This document shows, in pieces, positions 21,251 to 33,809 of a stretch of DNA of 64,000 nucleotides. The position numbers and the translations under genes are program-made. Within the stretch, counting starts at the first letter, position 1, and each line of letters opens with the position of its first letter. Source of the DNA: Amborella trichopoda (Eukaryota; Streptophyta; Magnoliopsida; Amborellales; Amborellaceae); assembly GCF_000471905.2 (NCBI RefSeq), contig NW_006494789.1, forward strand, positions 128,940-192,939, read 5' to 3'. Under the pieces are notes generated by a model that made no database searches, was not told the origin of the DNA, and worked only from the letters and a program-made list of their open reading frames with translations.

Positions 21251-22092
21251 AAAAAAAATAAAAATAAATTGAAAGCTCTGTGAACTATTATTATCATTAA
21301 TACAGTTACGCTATTTCTCAAAAAGCGGGAAAAAAAAAAGAAAGCTACAGAATGTGTGAATTTCCTTAGTATTTTTATTCAATAAACTACAAGATCCTGG
21401 ATGAATTTTATGACAAATTGGCTTATTTCTTTAATCTGATCATGGTTTAACTCGCAGTGGGAGCTAGTTGCATCAAGATTTTTGTTTTGGAAGAGAGGCT
21501 AAATTTTAGGAAGCTTAGATTAGGTGTATTTTAGAAAAGAATGGTTCATGAATGATGGCTCAATCAGGTGGATGATCATGTTTGACTACTGACTTTCTGG
21601 GTACATCCTGTAAGGAAAAACATGTACCGATGTACCTTAGTGATGATTAGGGAAAGACATACAGGGTTTGTAGCATTTTTAAATCTGCTTTGTAGGGTTA
21701 GCCCACATTATGCTACTGGTGTAGAATTATAGTATAGATATGTTTCTGTCTGCGAGTTTTATGGATTGTCATGCATTGTCCACATGGCCTTCTTGTATGA
21801 GTAAATAAGCCTTTGGTACTTATACAAGAAAGAAAGGAACATGGTTTGCTATTTGTTACTCGTTTTCATGGCTGATTATCATGCTTATGATCAGCTACTT
21901 GGCTTTCCAAAGTCTTCAACTTATTATTCATTATCGAAAAGATCGTATGCTCCAGTAGGAGAAAAATTACATTTGCCCCCCTTGCCCCCAATTTTGGGAA
22001 TATGAGCTACTCAACCTAGTGACTAGCCTAATAGAAAAAAGAACACGCACCCTAGATCTACCTGGAAAAATTAAATAAAACATGTGGCGCCC

Positions 22093-22204
22093 TAGGATTG
22101 CACATAGACTGTTGAATTTTTTGATGGTAGGATCTAGGAGGTTAGGTACTCAAAATCTATTTTTTGAAGTTAGGATTGCACACAGACTGTTAAATTTTTT
22201 GATG
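22093..22204. repeat. Direct repeat, about 34 bp, spaced 78 bp
   Basis: taggattgcacatagactgt at 22093 recurs as taggattgcacacagactgt at 22171, both continuing into aattttttgatg. The second copy abuts the RTE fragment. Confidence 0.75.
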
Positions 22205-22650
22205 TAAGACCAACTATGCTTTACGGGACGGAATGTTGGGCAGTCAAGAAATAACATAGTAATGGAATGAGTGTAACTGAGATGAGGATGTTGAGATAGA
22301 TGAGTGGCAAGACAAGAAAGAATAGAATTCATAATGAAACATTTGAGGGAACTTAGGGGTGGCTCCAATAGGTGAGAAGATGAGGCAAAATAGATTTAGG
22401 TGACCTGGCTATGCGCAATGTCGACCTTGGGCCATACCGTTTAGGAGAGTGATTTGGTTCAAGTGGAAATTCTAAAAGGGCAAGGGGAAGGCCCAAAAAG
22501 ATGTGGATGGAAGTAGTGAGAAGAGATATAGTGACCTATGGTTTGACTGAAAGTATGACCCTCGATGGAGCCGAATGGCGGTAGCTGCGGAACAGGATTC
22601 ATGTCGCCGACCCAAAATAGTTGGGATAAGACTCAGACGCTGATGAATAT
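22205..22650 (+). mobile_element. RTE-type LINE fragment (C-terminal reverse transcriptase end)
   Basis: Conceptual translation with interruptions gives TMLYGTECWAVKK, then MSVTEMRMLR, then RPKKMWMEVVRRDIVTYG-like and GAEWR...RIHVADPK. These are the order and motifs at the end of plant RTE-clade LINE ORFs. Stops and frameshifts make it a dead 5'-truncated copy. The (GAT)n tail is degraded here. Confidence 0.8.
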
Positions 22651-22804
22651 ATCCATGTAGTAATTCTAAAGTAGATCCCAGAATTTCAGATCATGAATAT
22701 CCTCCTTAATGGGTTCTTTGCCTATAGTAAGAAGTGTACATTTTGTTCCCACGGGATCACAGTGTGCATACTTCATTCATTATGTAAGTTAACCATTCAA
22801 CATA

Positions 22805-23157
22805 CAAGACATGGAATATGGATTGGTAGATACACGCATGCTGCCGACCTTCAAGTGTGTGTGCATGCATATTCTAGAAGTAAAACTTATTCAATGCCCT
22901 GCATTCTTCAATGTATAGGGTCTCTTGGCTTTCGTTTTCTTTTCCCTCCAGAAAGTCTCATATACAGGCTACACAGGTATATAGACATATGGAATATGGA
23001 TAGCTAGATGCACGCATACTGCCGACCTTCATGCGTGTGTGCATGCATATTCTAGAAGTAAAAATTATTCAATGCCCTGCTTTCTTCAATGTATAGGGTC
23101 TCTTGGCCTTTGTTTTCTCTGTTCCTCCACAAAGTCTGAAATACAGGATGCTAAGTT
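22805..23157. repeat. Tandem duplication, unit about 178 bp
   Basis: The segment beginning gacatggaatatggattg (22808) recurs 178 bp later as gacatatggaatatggatag. Both copies contain cacgcat, ctgccgacctt, gcatgcatattctagaagta and caatgtatagggtctcttgg. The two units differ by scattered substitutions. Confidence 0.88.
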
Positions 23158-23159
23158 TT

Positions 23160-24955
23160 TTTTTTTTGAATCAATACAGGGTACTAGAGTATACTAAGGA
23201 TATTAAGAGTCGCAAATTTAATTTGGTCGGGATGCCTATCCATCTCTCTCTCTCTCTAGCTGTTGTTCGACGACTCTCTTTGTAAGTAGTAAAGCAACTG
23301 ATAAACAACATCCATGGGATAGAATTAGGGCTGCCATACTACTACTATGTGAGTATGCGCAAAGAGGGGGATGGAAGATTTTCACTATTGTACTTCTGTC
23401 ACACATATCCTAGTCCTTGATGTGGCATCTAGCCAGTCTCATCTGTTGCACCAAGAGTTATCTTGATATTTCTCAAGCCATCAGACCGAGTTCAAATGTA
23501 GAACCTGTTTTCCTGATCATTGGATTGCACCAAGAAAGAGTATGATGAGTTATTTACAAAGAACAAGGGAGAAAGTGAGGTTAGACCTGGTTAAATTTAT
23601 AAAAAAAAAAAAAAAGATTAAATTTATCAAGAAAGTGAGGTTAGACCATTTGTTTAAATGAGAAAGAGTGAGACAAGTAATGTAAAAAGAGTAAGGGAGA
23701 AGGTGAACCCCAATCATCCATTTAGATAGGCTTACAACCACCTTGAGTCCATTGGGGATTCCTCAGTTGTAAATGGCAGGTTTGAGTCCAACTTTGGGAG
23801 ATTTATAACCTGCTTTGTTTAACCACTTGCAAGCTTTTATAGACGATGGACAAAACAGCAAATCATTTGCTAGCTTTAATACCCAATTAGAGAAGTAGAA
23901 GGTGAGAAAAGTTAAAAAAGATATGTGGGGTGTGGAGAGAAACTGAGAAAGAATATAGAAGATAGTTTGTGTACAGGGGGGGGGGGGTGAGAAAGTAGCT
24001 GAGCTAGAGAGAGGAGAAATAAAGTTTTGTTAGCGTTCATTATGGAACCATCCCTTACATACAATAAGAGAAAGGAAGGAGTACATTGCTAGCATTGTAT
24101 ATTAAACCATCACTTCGATCTTCAATTTTTTGAAATATTTTCATGCATATCTTTCACCTCTATTGCCCTCTCCATGGCTGAGTTTTTTCTTATTAGCTCG
24201 GGAATGGCTTGATAACTTACCATGTTCAAAGATTTGTTCAAAATATTTGATGAAGCTTATTATACGTGGATCTTTTTGGAGATTGAAATCGCAAATTCAT
24301 TTGAAATGATCAAATACTAAAATTGTGATGGTCTCATCAATAGTGAAATGTCCTATGCAATTTGGCAGTTGTCTTTTATTCTGTAGATTGGAGCCTTTTG
24401 GCAACCTTCTCATGCCCCTATTGAACTCTCATGCTTCTTAGTTTTCAAATAAACATCTCTCTCTCTATGCCAGGTTGCTTAATGATTTGGACTTTCTATG
24501 TTCTCAACCTAGGTTGGGAGTTTGAGCCCCACCCTCTTTTGTTTGCGTGGGAAAGCAGGGATCCAGAACTTTGAATTTATGTGCTGGCCATAATGGTCTA
24601 ACCTCTGATCCAAAAGTTTCTCTCTCTGTCTTGTTTGATTGATGTGCCTTTATCTAAAGCTTTTATTCAGACTTCCTCCATCAAGTGCTATAGATTTGTA
24701 GCAATTTGCAGGCTCACATTTCCCATGAACAAGTGTGGAAATTTCAGGCATAAATCTCTCTCTTTCTCTCTGGTTGGTAAGGTTGGTGTCATGTTTTCCT
24801 ACATGTGCAAGTGGTCACATATATGAAATGGAACAGCGGCACGCAATGAAAAATTTTCCACCTTTTCAGAGCTCCGGGGTGTTACCGTTTTCTATCGGAT
24901 TTCAAAAATCGTGAGCGAAGGCAAATCTTAGCCAAGAAGCAAGTGGGTGCATCCC

Positions 24956-24960
<5 letters not shown>
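23160..24960. other. Intergenic, no gene seen
   Basis: Low-complexity and A/T- or GA-rich sequence, including a g10 run near 23976. No recognisable coding region. Confidence 0.5.
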
Positions 24961-24994
<34 letters not shown>

Positions 24995-25151
24995 NNNNNN
25001 NNNNNNNNNNNNNNNNNNNNNNNNNNNNNNNNNNNNNNNNNNNNNNNNNNNNNNNNNNNNNNNNNNNNNNNNNNNNNNNNNNNNNNNNNNNNNNNNNNNN
25101 NNNNNNNNNNNNNNNNNNNNNNNNNNNNNNNNNNNNNNNNNNNNNNNNNNN
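24961..25151. other. (AT)n run and 157-bp assembly gap
   Basis: 34 bp of AT repeat run straight into N at 24995-25151. The gap probably represents an unresolved microsatellite or a repeat attached to it. Confidence 0.95.
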
Positions 25152-25189
25152 TAATAACATATTAAGAAAACATTTTGAAAGTTAATTAC

Positions 25190-25290
25190 ACTTGTTTTTA
25201 GATGGACTACTTATTTGCATCTATTTTTAAGATGGATGCGTTATACCTCTGGACCATGTATTGTAGAAATGTGGTCCAACCGGCGTGAAA
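25190..25290. mobile_element. M2 fragment (one arm, other arm lost in the gap)
   Basis: Contains ttgtttttagatggactact, tatttttaagatggatgcgt and attgtagaaatgtggtcc, the right arm of the M2 family. The partner arm would lie in or beyond the gap. Confidence 0.55.
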
Positions 25291-26024
25291 CTAATTTCCT
25301 GGAATTTCTGTTTGGAATCATTACACGAGTAAGGGTATGATTTGTGACACTCTCATATACCGATATTTGTATCATAGAAAGTAATATAATTTTAATTATA
25401 GAAGCTGGCAGACCATGTTTTGATAGGATTAAATCAAAATGATTTGTCTTATGTCTGAATCCCAAAAAATTAAGCTATGGCTTGAAATTTCGAGGATGCA
25501 AAAAATTGTATGAAGGGCATTCTATATCCATCACTTCACGGGTCTCTCTCTCACACACACACACACACAAAACACAGCGTTGCCCCTCCTTCAAAGTGAA
25601 ACATCATCTCTCATCCAGCAGTTTCTCTCGTCCAACTTCTGTTCCGATAATGTCAATATCTTCAGTTCCTCTCCTCCTCCAAAGTGCCATCAACTCTCTC
25701 ATCATCGTCGCCATCAAATCCCTTGCAAAAGGCCTCCTAAACACGTCCTGTTGCGTTAAGGTTCAAGCCATGTCTAAAAGAGAAGCAAATGATTTGCTAT
25801 GAAACCATTGGAGTCTATTTCTTGATAATTACTTGCAACTCATCAATGGCTTCAAAAAAAGTTGCCGGAAAATCATTAGATTCTTGCTGAATTGGGTTTC
25901 CGCCGGTGACCCAAGAGAGGATTAACCTTCAATTTGATTAAATGTTAAAAAAAAAAACCTTCAATTGTTTATTTTGACATTGGCTATTATGGATGTGAAG
26001 AGAAATAAAGATTTCTAGCTTTAA

Positions 26025-26124
26025 ATAGTGTAATATTGAAACATATTATTTAGACAATCCATTTTCAAATATTCATAGTGTAATATTGAAACACATTATT
26101 TAGACAATCCATTTTCAAATATTC
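26025..26124. repeat. 50-bp direct repeat, two units
   Basis: atagtgtaatattgaaaca through cattttcaaatattc occurs twice with a 50-bp period and one mismatch. The surrounding sequence (gatctatgagatttatac, then ggtgaaaatacattttagag) resembles the interior of M1 elements, so this may be a diverged M1 relic. Confidence 0.8.
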
Positions 26125-26225
26125 ATAGATCTATGAGATTTATACTATTTTAGTTACGAATTTCATTGTCAAGGGTGAAAATACATTTTAGAGCCATCAT
26201 AAGGTTTTCCAATGCTTGAAAGTGC

Positions 26226-26385
26226 TTCTAGATGAGGTTTTGAGGTGAAGCTTTACTTCTTTTTTTTTCGTAAGGTCTAATTCTAGATGAGGTTTTGAGA
26301 TGAAGTCTTTACTTTTTTTTTTTTGTAAGGTCTAATTCTAGATGAGGTTTTGAGGTGAAGCTTTACTTTTTTCGTAAGGTCTAAT
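26226..26385. repeat. 55-bp tandem repeat, three units
   Basis: Units starting ttctagatgaggttttgag at 26226, 26281 and 26336, each ending in a T tract and cgtaaggtctaat or tgtaaggtctaat. The units abut with no spacers, so this is not a CRISPR-like array. Confidence 0.88.
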
Positions 26386-26689
26386 AGAAACCGCTTCCCA
26401 TCTACTTCTAATTAGGTTTATAATGGGTTTTCTTCTAAGATGCAAATGCAATTTTGATCCGGAGGGAGGATATAATCGAAAATGTTCTATCCATACGTTC
26501 TTCAGTATTGCCCGAATGTTTATGGTGGGAATTCCAATAAAATGAAGGAAGAAAAAGGGTATAGCATAGGTCAAAATTTTCTTTTTCTATATATTTTTTC
26601 ATTCCTTATTTTTTGCGGGTAGTGTTTTAAAGCTCGGGCTGTCGGGGTGGATCCCTCCATTGCATTGGTTGGGAATAGCCTAATCGGGA

Positions 26690-26807
26690 TCCGTATCAAT
26701 TGAGCCAGTGACACATCAGTAACAATAATTGTATAACATAGTCTCAGGCAGGTCTTGTCCGATCTCAAATAATTAGAATAATGCTTAATGCTTAGATGAT
26801 GATGATT
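26690..26807 (+). mobile_element. RTE LINE 3' tail, diverged
   Basis: The end reads gatctcaaataattagaata...gcttagatgatgatgatt, parallel to the other RTE 3' ends in the window. No coding part is recognisable. Confidence 0.45.
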
Positions 26808-28283
26808 GGTATTGACAACACTAAGGGAAAACCCAGTTCATCCAACCACAAAACACGAATTCCATTGAAGTTTTTTTTTAACATTGGTTGCAATCCAAAA
26901 TAATGAAAGGGGTAGAATAACAAACTCTTAGAATGATTGTATACGATAAAACAATTTATTTTTGTTGCAAGGTCATCACAATTACTTCTAACCATTATAT
27001 GTCATATTAGATAGTTTGAAATGTGTTACAAAGTTTGAGAAACATTTTGTTGAACTTTGAGCTTAGACAATAACCCATTTATAACTACGCAGATTTAAAA
27101 TTTGACGGATAAAAGTGATTGTGACTTCTTTATACTAAAAACAAAATTTGTACCTTTCTATAATTTTTCCACCTAAAAAGGGGCGAAACTCAGGACCATT
27201 TTTTAAAAGATTTAAAAATTGCAAGTTGGGGGATTCTTGGACTACCAAAAAAAGAAAAAGAAAACAATTCCATGCAACAAAGTAAAACAAAGATGGCATT
27301 ACTTGCTAAGCGTGTAACAGAAAAACTACTAAAATAACAATGCCCAATGATACTGCAAATCGCTAAGCGCATAATAAAAATTACTAAAATATCCCTGACT
27401 TCACATAATAGGAAATTACTAAAATACCCCTGACTAATGATATTGCACTTTGTATCAAGCATGCATCCTTCCATAATCCCCTATACAGTTTTGGTATTTT
27501 GGAAAAGACAAAAAAGTCCTGGGGCTTAGGTCTCCATACCCAAGAGCCATTTAGGTTCACTACCTCTTCTGCATGTGTCTGCCACCACACTCACTTCCCT
27601 ACAAGAACGAAGAATTCCTCCACTCCTCTAAACTGTCCAATTGGTGACCCAGAGTATTTACCATAATCTTTGATCATCATGGACCGATCTACCTCATTTA
27701 CTGGGAGAAATGACCAGACTGACATTTTCTTCGTGGACCACGGGCACAAATTCTTTTAGAAAATACACTCAAAACAAAATTCTTATCTGTAAAAGTCGTG
27801 ATTAGATCCACTCTCTCGTATAGACTTGCTGTTCTGAAATGATCATCATGCCTGCCATTCTCTATCCAGGTTCATTGAAAACACATAGCAATTGCTAGCA
27901 GTGATCGATAGATCCAGGCTGTTGGTGAAAGAGTCAAGAACAAAACAATTTATAAACGTGCGTACAAGACAGTGAAGACTCCTCATCCAATTCCTTCAGT
28001 AGTTTTTCTATTCTCTAGCCCTCCTCAACAAAAACAATCAGGAGCTCCAAGCATTGATCGATACGTCCAAGCTGTTCAGTTTAAGAATCCATACTCAGAC
28101 AGCTTCTAGTCTACCGTGTATTTACTAAGCTACCCTTCACTCAGTGTCCTCAGTACTTCTAAACAACAATTGTTGTACCCAAATGGCCATTAGGTCCGCC
28201 ATTCTCTCGCCGTCTTCACAGAGAGCATTCATCACCACCAATATATGATCAGAGATCCTAGCCGTCGGTTTCAGAGCCCATTA
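26808..28283. other. 3' flank of the PPR gene
   Basis: Contains the presumed PPR 3' UTR on the minus strand. Short similar phrases (gatcgatagatccaggctgt near 27905; gatcgatacgtccaagctgt near 28057) suggest an old local duplication. No other gene seen. Confidence 0.4.
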
Positions 28284-31200
28284 TCAAACAGCTTGCAGGT
28301 TACCCAGTTCCCCCAACACAAGTTCGACCTCATCTCTCAAACCCAACCTACCCAACCAGCTAGCCAAAACTGATCTGGTCTCAGGACCAACCTCGACACC
28401 ATCTTTCTCAAGCTCCAGCAGTAGGCCCAGTGCCTTATTGAGATTATTTTCCTTCTCATAAGCAATCAACATAAGAGACACACATTTATCACTTGGGCTT
28501 AAACCAGAGGCTCTGAGATTCTCTAGCACCATCCGAGCCTCGTTGGTATGACCCCCAACCACATAAGCATTAAGAAGCAACGCACAGAACCTCACATCAG
28601 GTACAACCCCTGCGAATTGAACTGAATCAAACACTCTCTGAGCTCCCTCAATATGACCCATTTTAGAGTAAGCCCTCAAAAGTGCCTTGTAAACTTCTCT
28701 GCGTGCATATGTATCTTGGGATTCCATTTCTTTGAGTAATGACTCGCCCTTTTCAGGCATACCAGCCCTGATATAAGCCATGATCATGGACCCATAAGCT
28801 CTTTTGTCCAATGGTACACCTAGAAGCTTAAGCTCTTCAAATGTTTCTTGGGCCCGATTGAAGTCACCTGCCTTGCTGTACATGTGAATCAGTACGGTTA
28901 GTATGACAGGGTCACAGGAGAAGCCTCTTCTATTCAATGCTCCCAGGGCATTTTCGGCATCTTGTTTTCGCCCTTGCTTTGCATAGCCATCAATTAGTTT
29001 GGTGTAGTCACGAATATTAGCTTCAAATGACTCTTGCAGGAGAGCAAACTCCATTACCTAATACATAGGAGGAGATGATTAAATGCTACAAGAAAAACTA
29101 CAGAAGAAGCATGAGTTGTATTCAGTTCTGCAGATTAGGAACCAAAAGGAAGGGAAGAAAACCAAAAGAAGCAAATATTTGCCATTGAAAATTATAATTA
29201 CTTCCAGAGCCATAGTTGAGTAATTATCATGCTAGCAAAGTCTTCTGGACATGTATATATATTATGCCAGGAAATTTTGTTACTTTGATAAATAGTTGAG
29301 GGGCATCAATGGTGTGAAAAGTGGTCAGCTTTGCAATCAAGTCAAATGTCTCTTCAACTCTTATCCCGTGGCTCTATGAAAACCCTTAGGCCCTATATGT
29401 ACCATTCTATCAGCTCTAATCTTAATCTTGTGCATTTTCAGTAGTCGACGGCCTTATCACACACCAAACGAGAAACCAGATCTCATGCATGATTATAGTG
29501 AAGAGATTCAGTTGTTTTGTACTTTATTTCCAATCAGCAAAGCAAATAACCACTCGACAAGTTGATGGTTTGAGCTAAGAATGTATTAAAAAATGCAATG
29601 GTCTGAGCTAAGAATGAATTAAAAAATGCAGGGAAAGAGTGAGGGAACGGATCAAGGAGTGGAGGCTGACCTTTTTAATCAGTTTGATTATGTAATTGGA
29701 ACAGGGACTGGTGATTTGTTGGATAAGACTCAGGAGCCCATACAGGAAAAAGAGGACAAAAGTTGAATAATTGAGGTGAGGTAAGTATAAAATGGAGGAA
29801 GACAAATGACGAACAAGGCAATGATCATAGGGCTATAGCATAAAGACAAGAAAATTAGTAAAACATGGTTGAGCGGTTCCGAGGATCATTGAAATGAGTT
29901 AGTGAAAACTAAGTACATATTCAAGAGAAAAAAATGTTAGAAGTAACAAAAATACCCTGAGAATTAATGCCACAACACCTCCGGATGAGAAAAAATATAC
30001 TAGAATGGTAGACCTTACGATTATTTTTTATGTGTAGTATAAGCTACAAATATAAACCTAGACAAGCTCGAACCAATCCTTTCGTTTATTTATTGCTTAT
30101 ATATGGAGCAAACGAAACAAAAGAAGTAAACAAGCCCACAGAAACAAGGGTATCAAGGGTTTTCTGCTAAAAACTTCAATAGTTATGCCACCATGTACAG
30201 CTGAAAGAGGGATAAAATTCATCAACCAAACACTTATCAGGATGACTTCAGCCCACAACAAACATGGAAATCCCAAGAAGTGCAACTGATATAACCACTA
30301 TAATTAGCATGTCCATTTACAAAGGAACAAAGGGGATTTCTCATCTATTGTGCTATTCTTTTCCATGTTGAATAAGAATAGGGTCACTAATTTTGACGTC
30401 AAATAAAAAGAGGTAAGCCAATGAGAGACCTTATCGTTTCTTGTGCTTCGGCAGTCTCATAAACCCAGAGTGTGTTGGCCACACTATTATGTTTATTTTA
30501 ACTGGATGCATAAATACTCGTGTCAATTAAAGCCAACAGGTAAACAATCATATGCCAAGCAATTTAGATGAATTTATAGAAATATGGCATTATTATTTTC
30601 AATAAGCGTCAGAAGGGCATATATTAAAGAAAAAAATTCAGAATAAAAACTCCATAATTTAACATTGTGGCGCACCCCTAGTAGCTTGGAGCTAGGGTTT
30701 AGCACAGAAGAAGATTGGGAAGATCCAAAATTAGATAAAGATTTAAAAACATAGATAAAAGAAGGAATACTTGCTGCTTTAGGGTTTTGAATAAAATCCA
30801 AAACAAGATGCTTCATTATGCTTGAGTACATCTGTTATATAAGAAAACCCTAAATAGGACTTAATTGTGCCATCCATTTCATCTAATCATGACCATTTAT
30901 TACAAAATACTTTAAGTTAATAAAAAGACATAAAAGACTCTATAAATTACTACTTATGCCCCTAAACAAATAAAATGACTCAAAAAATAAATAAAAGACG
31001 GAAAATGTCATATTCTATTACTATTTTGCCTTTCTGTGGTTCCTCTTGTAAACTTTACGCATGTCTCTCTTATCTAGATACTGGAGAGCAATATCCTGGG
31101 CTGCATCACATTGTTACCCAAATATTTTGAGTAGCCGACCCCAAATTGTTGGGATAAGGCTCGGATGATGATGACCTAAATACTTTGAGTGGGATTCATG

Positions 31201-32925
31201 AGTCAAAGATTTCATGTCACATTTGTATTTCTAAGTTGAACATAGATCACAATAACCTCACTCTTATCAAAATTAATGAAAGCATCACATTGTTCCTCAT
31301 GGTATGAAGTTCATGAGAAAAATACCAATTAAATAGCTGATAGTTATCACCATAAAGTAAACATAATATCTGGGATCAGACACTTCAATATCCCAATTTG
31401 AGAATGTCTCTAGCCCACACTGCCTCAATTGCACAAGGTTAGTTGACACACACTCAGTCCTTGCAAGAGGGAGGCAACGGAAATATGCACTTTCCATCAC
31501 GCCACTCATTCTATCCATAATAACAAGAGAAAAACTAACGAAAAGCATCAAATCCTTTACCAACCAAACTCATGATTGCATCAGCTTTATTTAGTGCACA
31601 TATATAAGAAAATCCCCGTGATACTCGAGTACAACTTGCAAAGAGTTTCAAATATTTTACGGTTGGATCACTTTGTCATTCAAGTATCAATGCACAAGCT
31701 CTCCTATTCCTAGTCAAATACGCGTCACAGTCATGTGTTCACTACAAATTCTCCACCTTACTTCGATGCCTTGGATCCCAAATTGACATGGGAAAATTAC
31801 AGTCCCACCACCAGCATTGGCTACAACATAAAAGGGACCCCCGGATCCTCCTATCCTCCTATACATTTGACAACGAAGTGACTCATCTATTGCTTCCCCC
31901 TTTGCTCTAAGCTTATTTCCAAACAAATCCTCTTTGTAAGAGTCAGAAGACTCAGAACACTGTGTTCAGTAACAAGTATGTGAATGCAAGATAAAAATTA
32001 AGTAAAACTAGCTCCAATTTTTTATGAATTTACAGGATTCAACACAGCAATAAATATTTCCATTTAAAGGCAGAGACACTAATATCATAAAAATTCTCCC
32101 TTTCCTCCATTATGAGAACTCGAGCTTTGATGATGAATGCACTTTAAATATCCATTATCCATCCACAGAGAAGAAATCAATTTGTTTGAAATGTTGGTGG
32201 CCACTTTTTCTGCGGGTAGCAACACTACACCAACTGAAAATTTGGCAAGTTCTAGTGATGCATTCATTCAAATTAATGTTCATTGATCAGAACTAACAAA
32301 AAAAGAACTTGCATCTTTGGAATTGGAAGCATAATCTCTATTTCCACATCGGAACATAAAATGAAGATGAATAAAAAGAAACAGTGCATGTTATCTTCCA
32401 AATGTGCAAGAACTGTAATCTGGGGAACTACTGAGAGAGAGAGAGAGAGAGATAATTTATATAAACATCTCCGGAATTACTAACCTCAAAAATCAAAGGA
32501 TGGTTTAATTTTTTTATTTCCCTGAGAATTTCAAGCCAATCAGCTCTCTTGGGATTCATGGTTCTAACCCACAAACCCAACATACCAGATGGGTCATCAT
32601 CTCCATCAGAAAGGCATATAATATGTCTCATCAGGGCTTTGCATCTCTTTGACATTTTTGCAGGCAATTGGGACATGAGAAGCTTTTGGGACTCCGAAAT
32701 ATCTGAACCCGCATCGACCCATATCATTTTTTGAGGCAAATTAATTGCTTGTGCGTTTTCTCGCTCTTCTTCATGTTGGGTTTTCTCTGGCAGAGATATT
32801 GATTGTTGCAGAGAAGATTGCCGGGGAGGAAAGCTGAAACATGAGAGTGAAGGTGAATTTCTTGTCCATGGAGGGGCGAATGCATAAACAATGGAGCTTC
32901 CTATGCAATGGACAGTCGATAGCAT
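28284..32925 (-). CDS. P-class pentatricopeptide repeat protein, two exons
   Basis: Exon 1 is 32925-32485 (147 codons, donor gttagt) and exon 2 is 29057-28284 (257 codons plus stop, acceptor tattag). The join gives ...NHPLIFE|VMEFALLQ in frame and 404 residues. The N-terminus is basic and Ser-rich without PPRs, as in a plastid or mitochondrial transit peptide. Exon 2 holds six consecutive 35-residue PPR motifs (from NIRDYTKLIDGYAKQG through DKCVSLMLIAYEKEN) and a seventh truncated one, with no E, E+ or DYW extension, so it is P-class. Such proteins bind organellar RNA. From memory, order and phrases (YGSMIMAYIRAG, EVYKALLRAYS) resemble Arabidopsis At1g01970; not searched. The 3.4-kb intron contains an RTE LINE tail at 31131-31174. 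Confidence 0.92.
31131..31174 (+). mobile_element. RTE LINE 3' tail in the PPR intron
   Basis: gccgaccccaaattgttggg, ataaggctcg and (GAT)n are the canonical end of plant RTE LINEs seen elsewhere in the window. It lies antisense to the host gene. Confidence 0.65.
32431..32452. repeat. (GA)n microsatellite just inside the PPR intron
   Basis: GA run about 30 bp into the PPR intron on its donor side. Confidence 0.85.
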
Positions 32926-33056
32926 AGTAGAGAGAGAAGCAACTCCTTAGACGGGTTGAGAGTGAGAGACAGTTGGGTGCTATTTCACAAAAACGGGAGA
33001 GAGACTGCTCGAATCTATTGCACAAGACGACCATCGAAATTGTGTTTTTTATTTTG
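32926..33056 (-). promoter_or_regulatory. Short non-transposon upstream segment of the PPR gene
   Basis: Only about 131 bp separate the PPR start codon from an M1 transposon copy (33057). It contains ctctctctactatgctatcg on the minus strand just before the ATG. Core promoter elements were not identified, so transcription may start in this segment or within the transposon. Confidence 0.4.
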
Positions 33057-33809
33057 GGAAAAGTTTATTCAGAGCGTAGGTTTTTTAAACAATCAAATTA
33101 GAGCCCACCTCAATAATTTCGCTACAAGAGGTGGTTTTGATGCTGAAATATTCTCATATCATATCGATATCAAGATGCATGGTCATGAGTAAAAAATAGA
33201 TTTCAACTTTAAAAAATAGTGCATTTTGTAACTTATTTTTTGATCATCAATTTTTAAGAATTTTATGATTTCATAGATCGATCTATATTATTGGTGAAAA
33301 GAAAAGTTTATATGGAGCCGAGGCTCTAAACAATCAAATTTAAGCCTACATCAAAAAGTTTATTAGAAGAGGTTGTTTTGATAATATCTATATATCTTCA
33401 AATTGATAATCTCGACATCAAGATCTATGGACATGAAAAAAAAATGGATTTCAAGTTTTGGAAATAATATATTTTGTAATGCATTTTTACATATGGTCAA
33501 TTTTCAAGATTTTCGTAGATATGTTGATTTACCGTATTTTTTTTTGAAGATTTGAACTTTATAAATAAATATAAAAATGTATTTTAAAGCTATCACAAAG
33601 ATTTCCAGTAGTAAAACCACATTTCTCGACACTATTTGAAGGTAGGCTCTAATTTGATTGTTTAGAGCCTAGGCTCTATACAAACCGCACCCTATATTTT
33701 AAGGTTATCACAAAAATTTTCAATATTGAAACCACATTTCTCGACATTAATTAAAGGTACGCTTTACTTTGATTGTTTAGAGCATCGGCTCTATACAAAC
33801 TGCACTTTC
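33057..33809 (-). mobile_element. M1 TIR element, outer copy, interrupted by another M1
   Basis: The left part (33057-33292) starts ggaaaagtttattcagagcg. The remaining right part (33693-33809) continues with tattttaaggttatcac and ends ggctctatacaaactgcact. Without the 400-bp insert it would be about 350 bp. The outer flanks tttattttg (33048-33056) and tttatttta (33810-33818) agree at 8 of 9 positions, supporting a single original insertion. Confidence 0.8.
33293..33692 (-). mobile_element. M1 TIR element, inner nested copy
   Basis: A full-length M1 copy (gaaaagtttatatggagccg ... ggctctatacaaaccgcacc) placed inside the outer copy in the same orientation. The candidate TSD is tatattatt / tatatttta (7 of 9), so the left boundary could be off by a few bases. 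The ends retain the gagcctaggctc palindrome. Confidence 0.75.

Noticed and set aside
24882-25185. Open frames crossing the N block on both strands
   Set aside because: They consist of unknown bases and AT-repeat dipeptides; artefacts.
25482-25802. 106-codon frame with a hydrophobic C-terminal part
   Set aside because: Begins in low-complexity and CA-repeat sequence and shows no family resemblance; a diverged gene relic cannot be excluded but is not supported.
26226-26385. Regular repeats considered as a CRISPR-like array
   Set aside because: Units abut without spacers and the window is plant nuclear DNA; simple tandem repeat.
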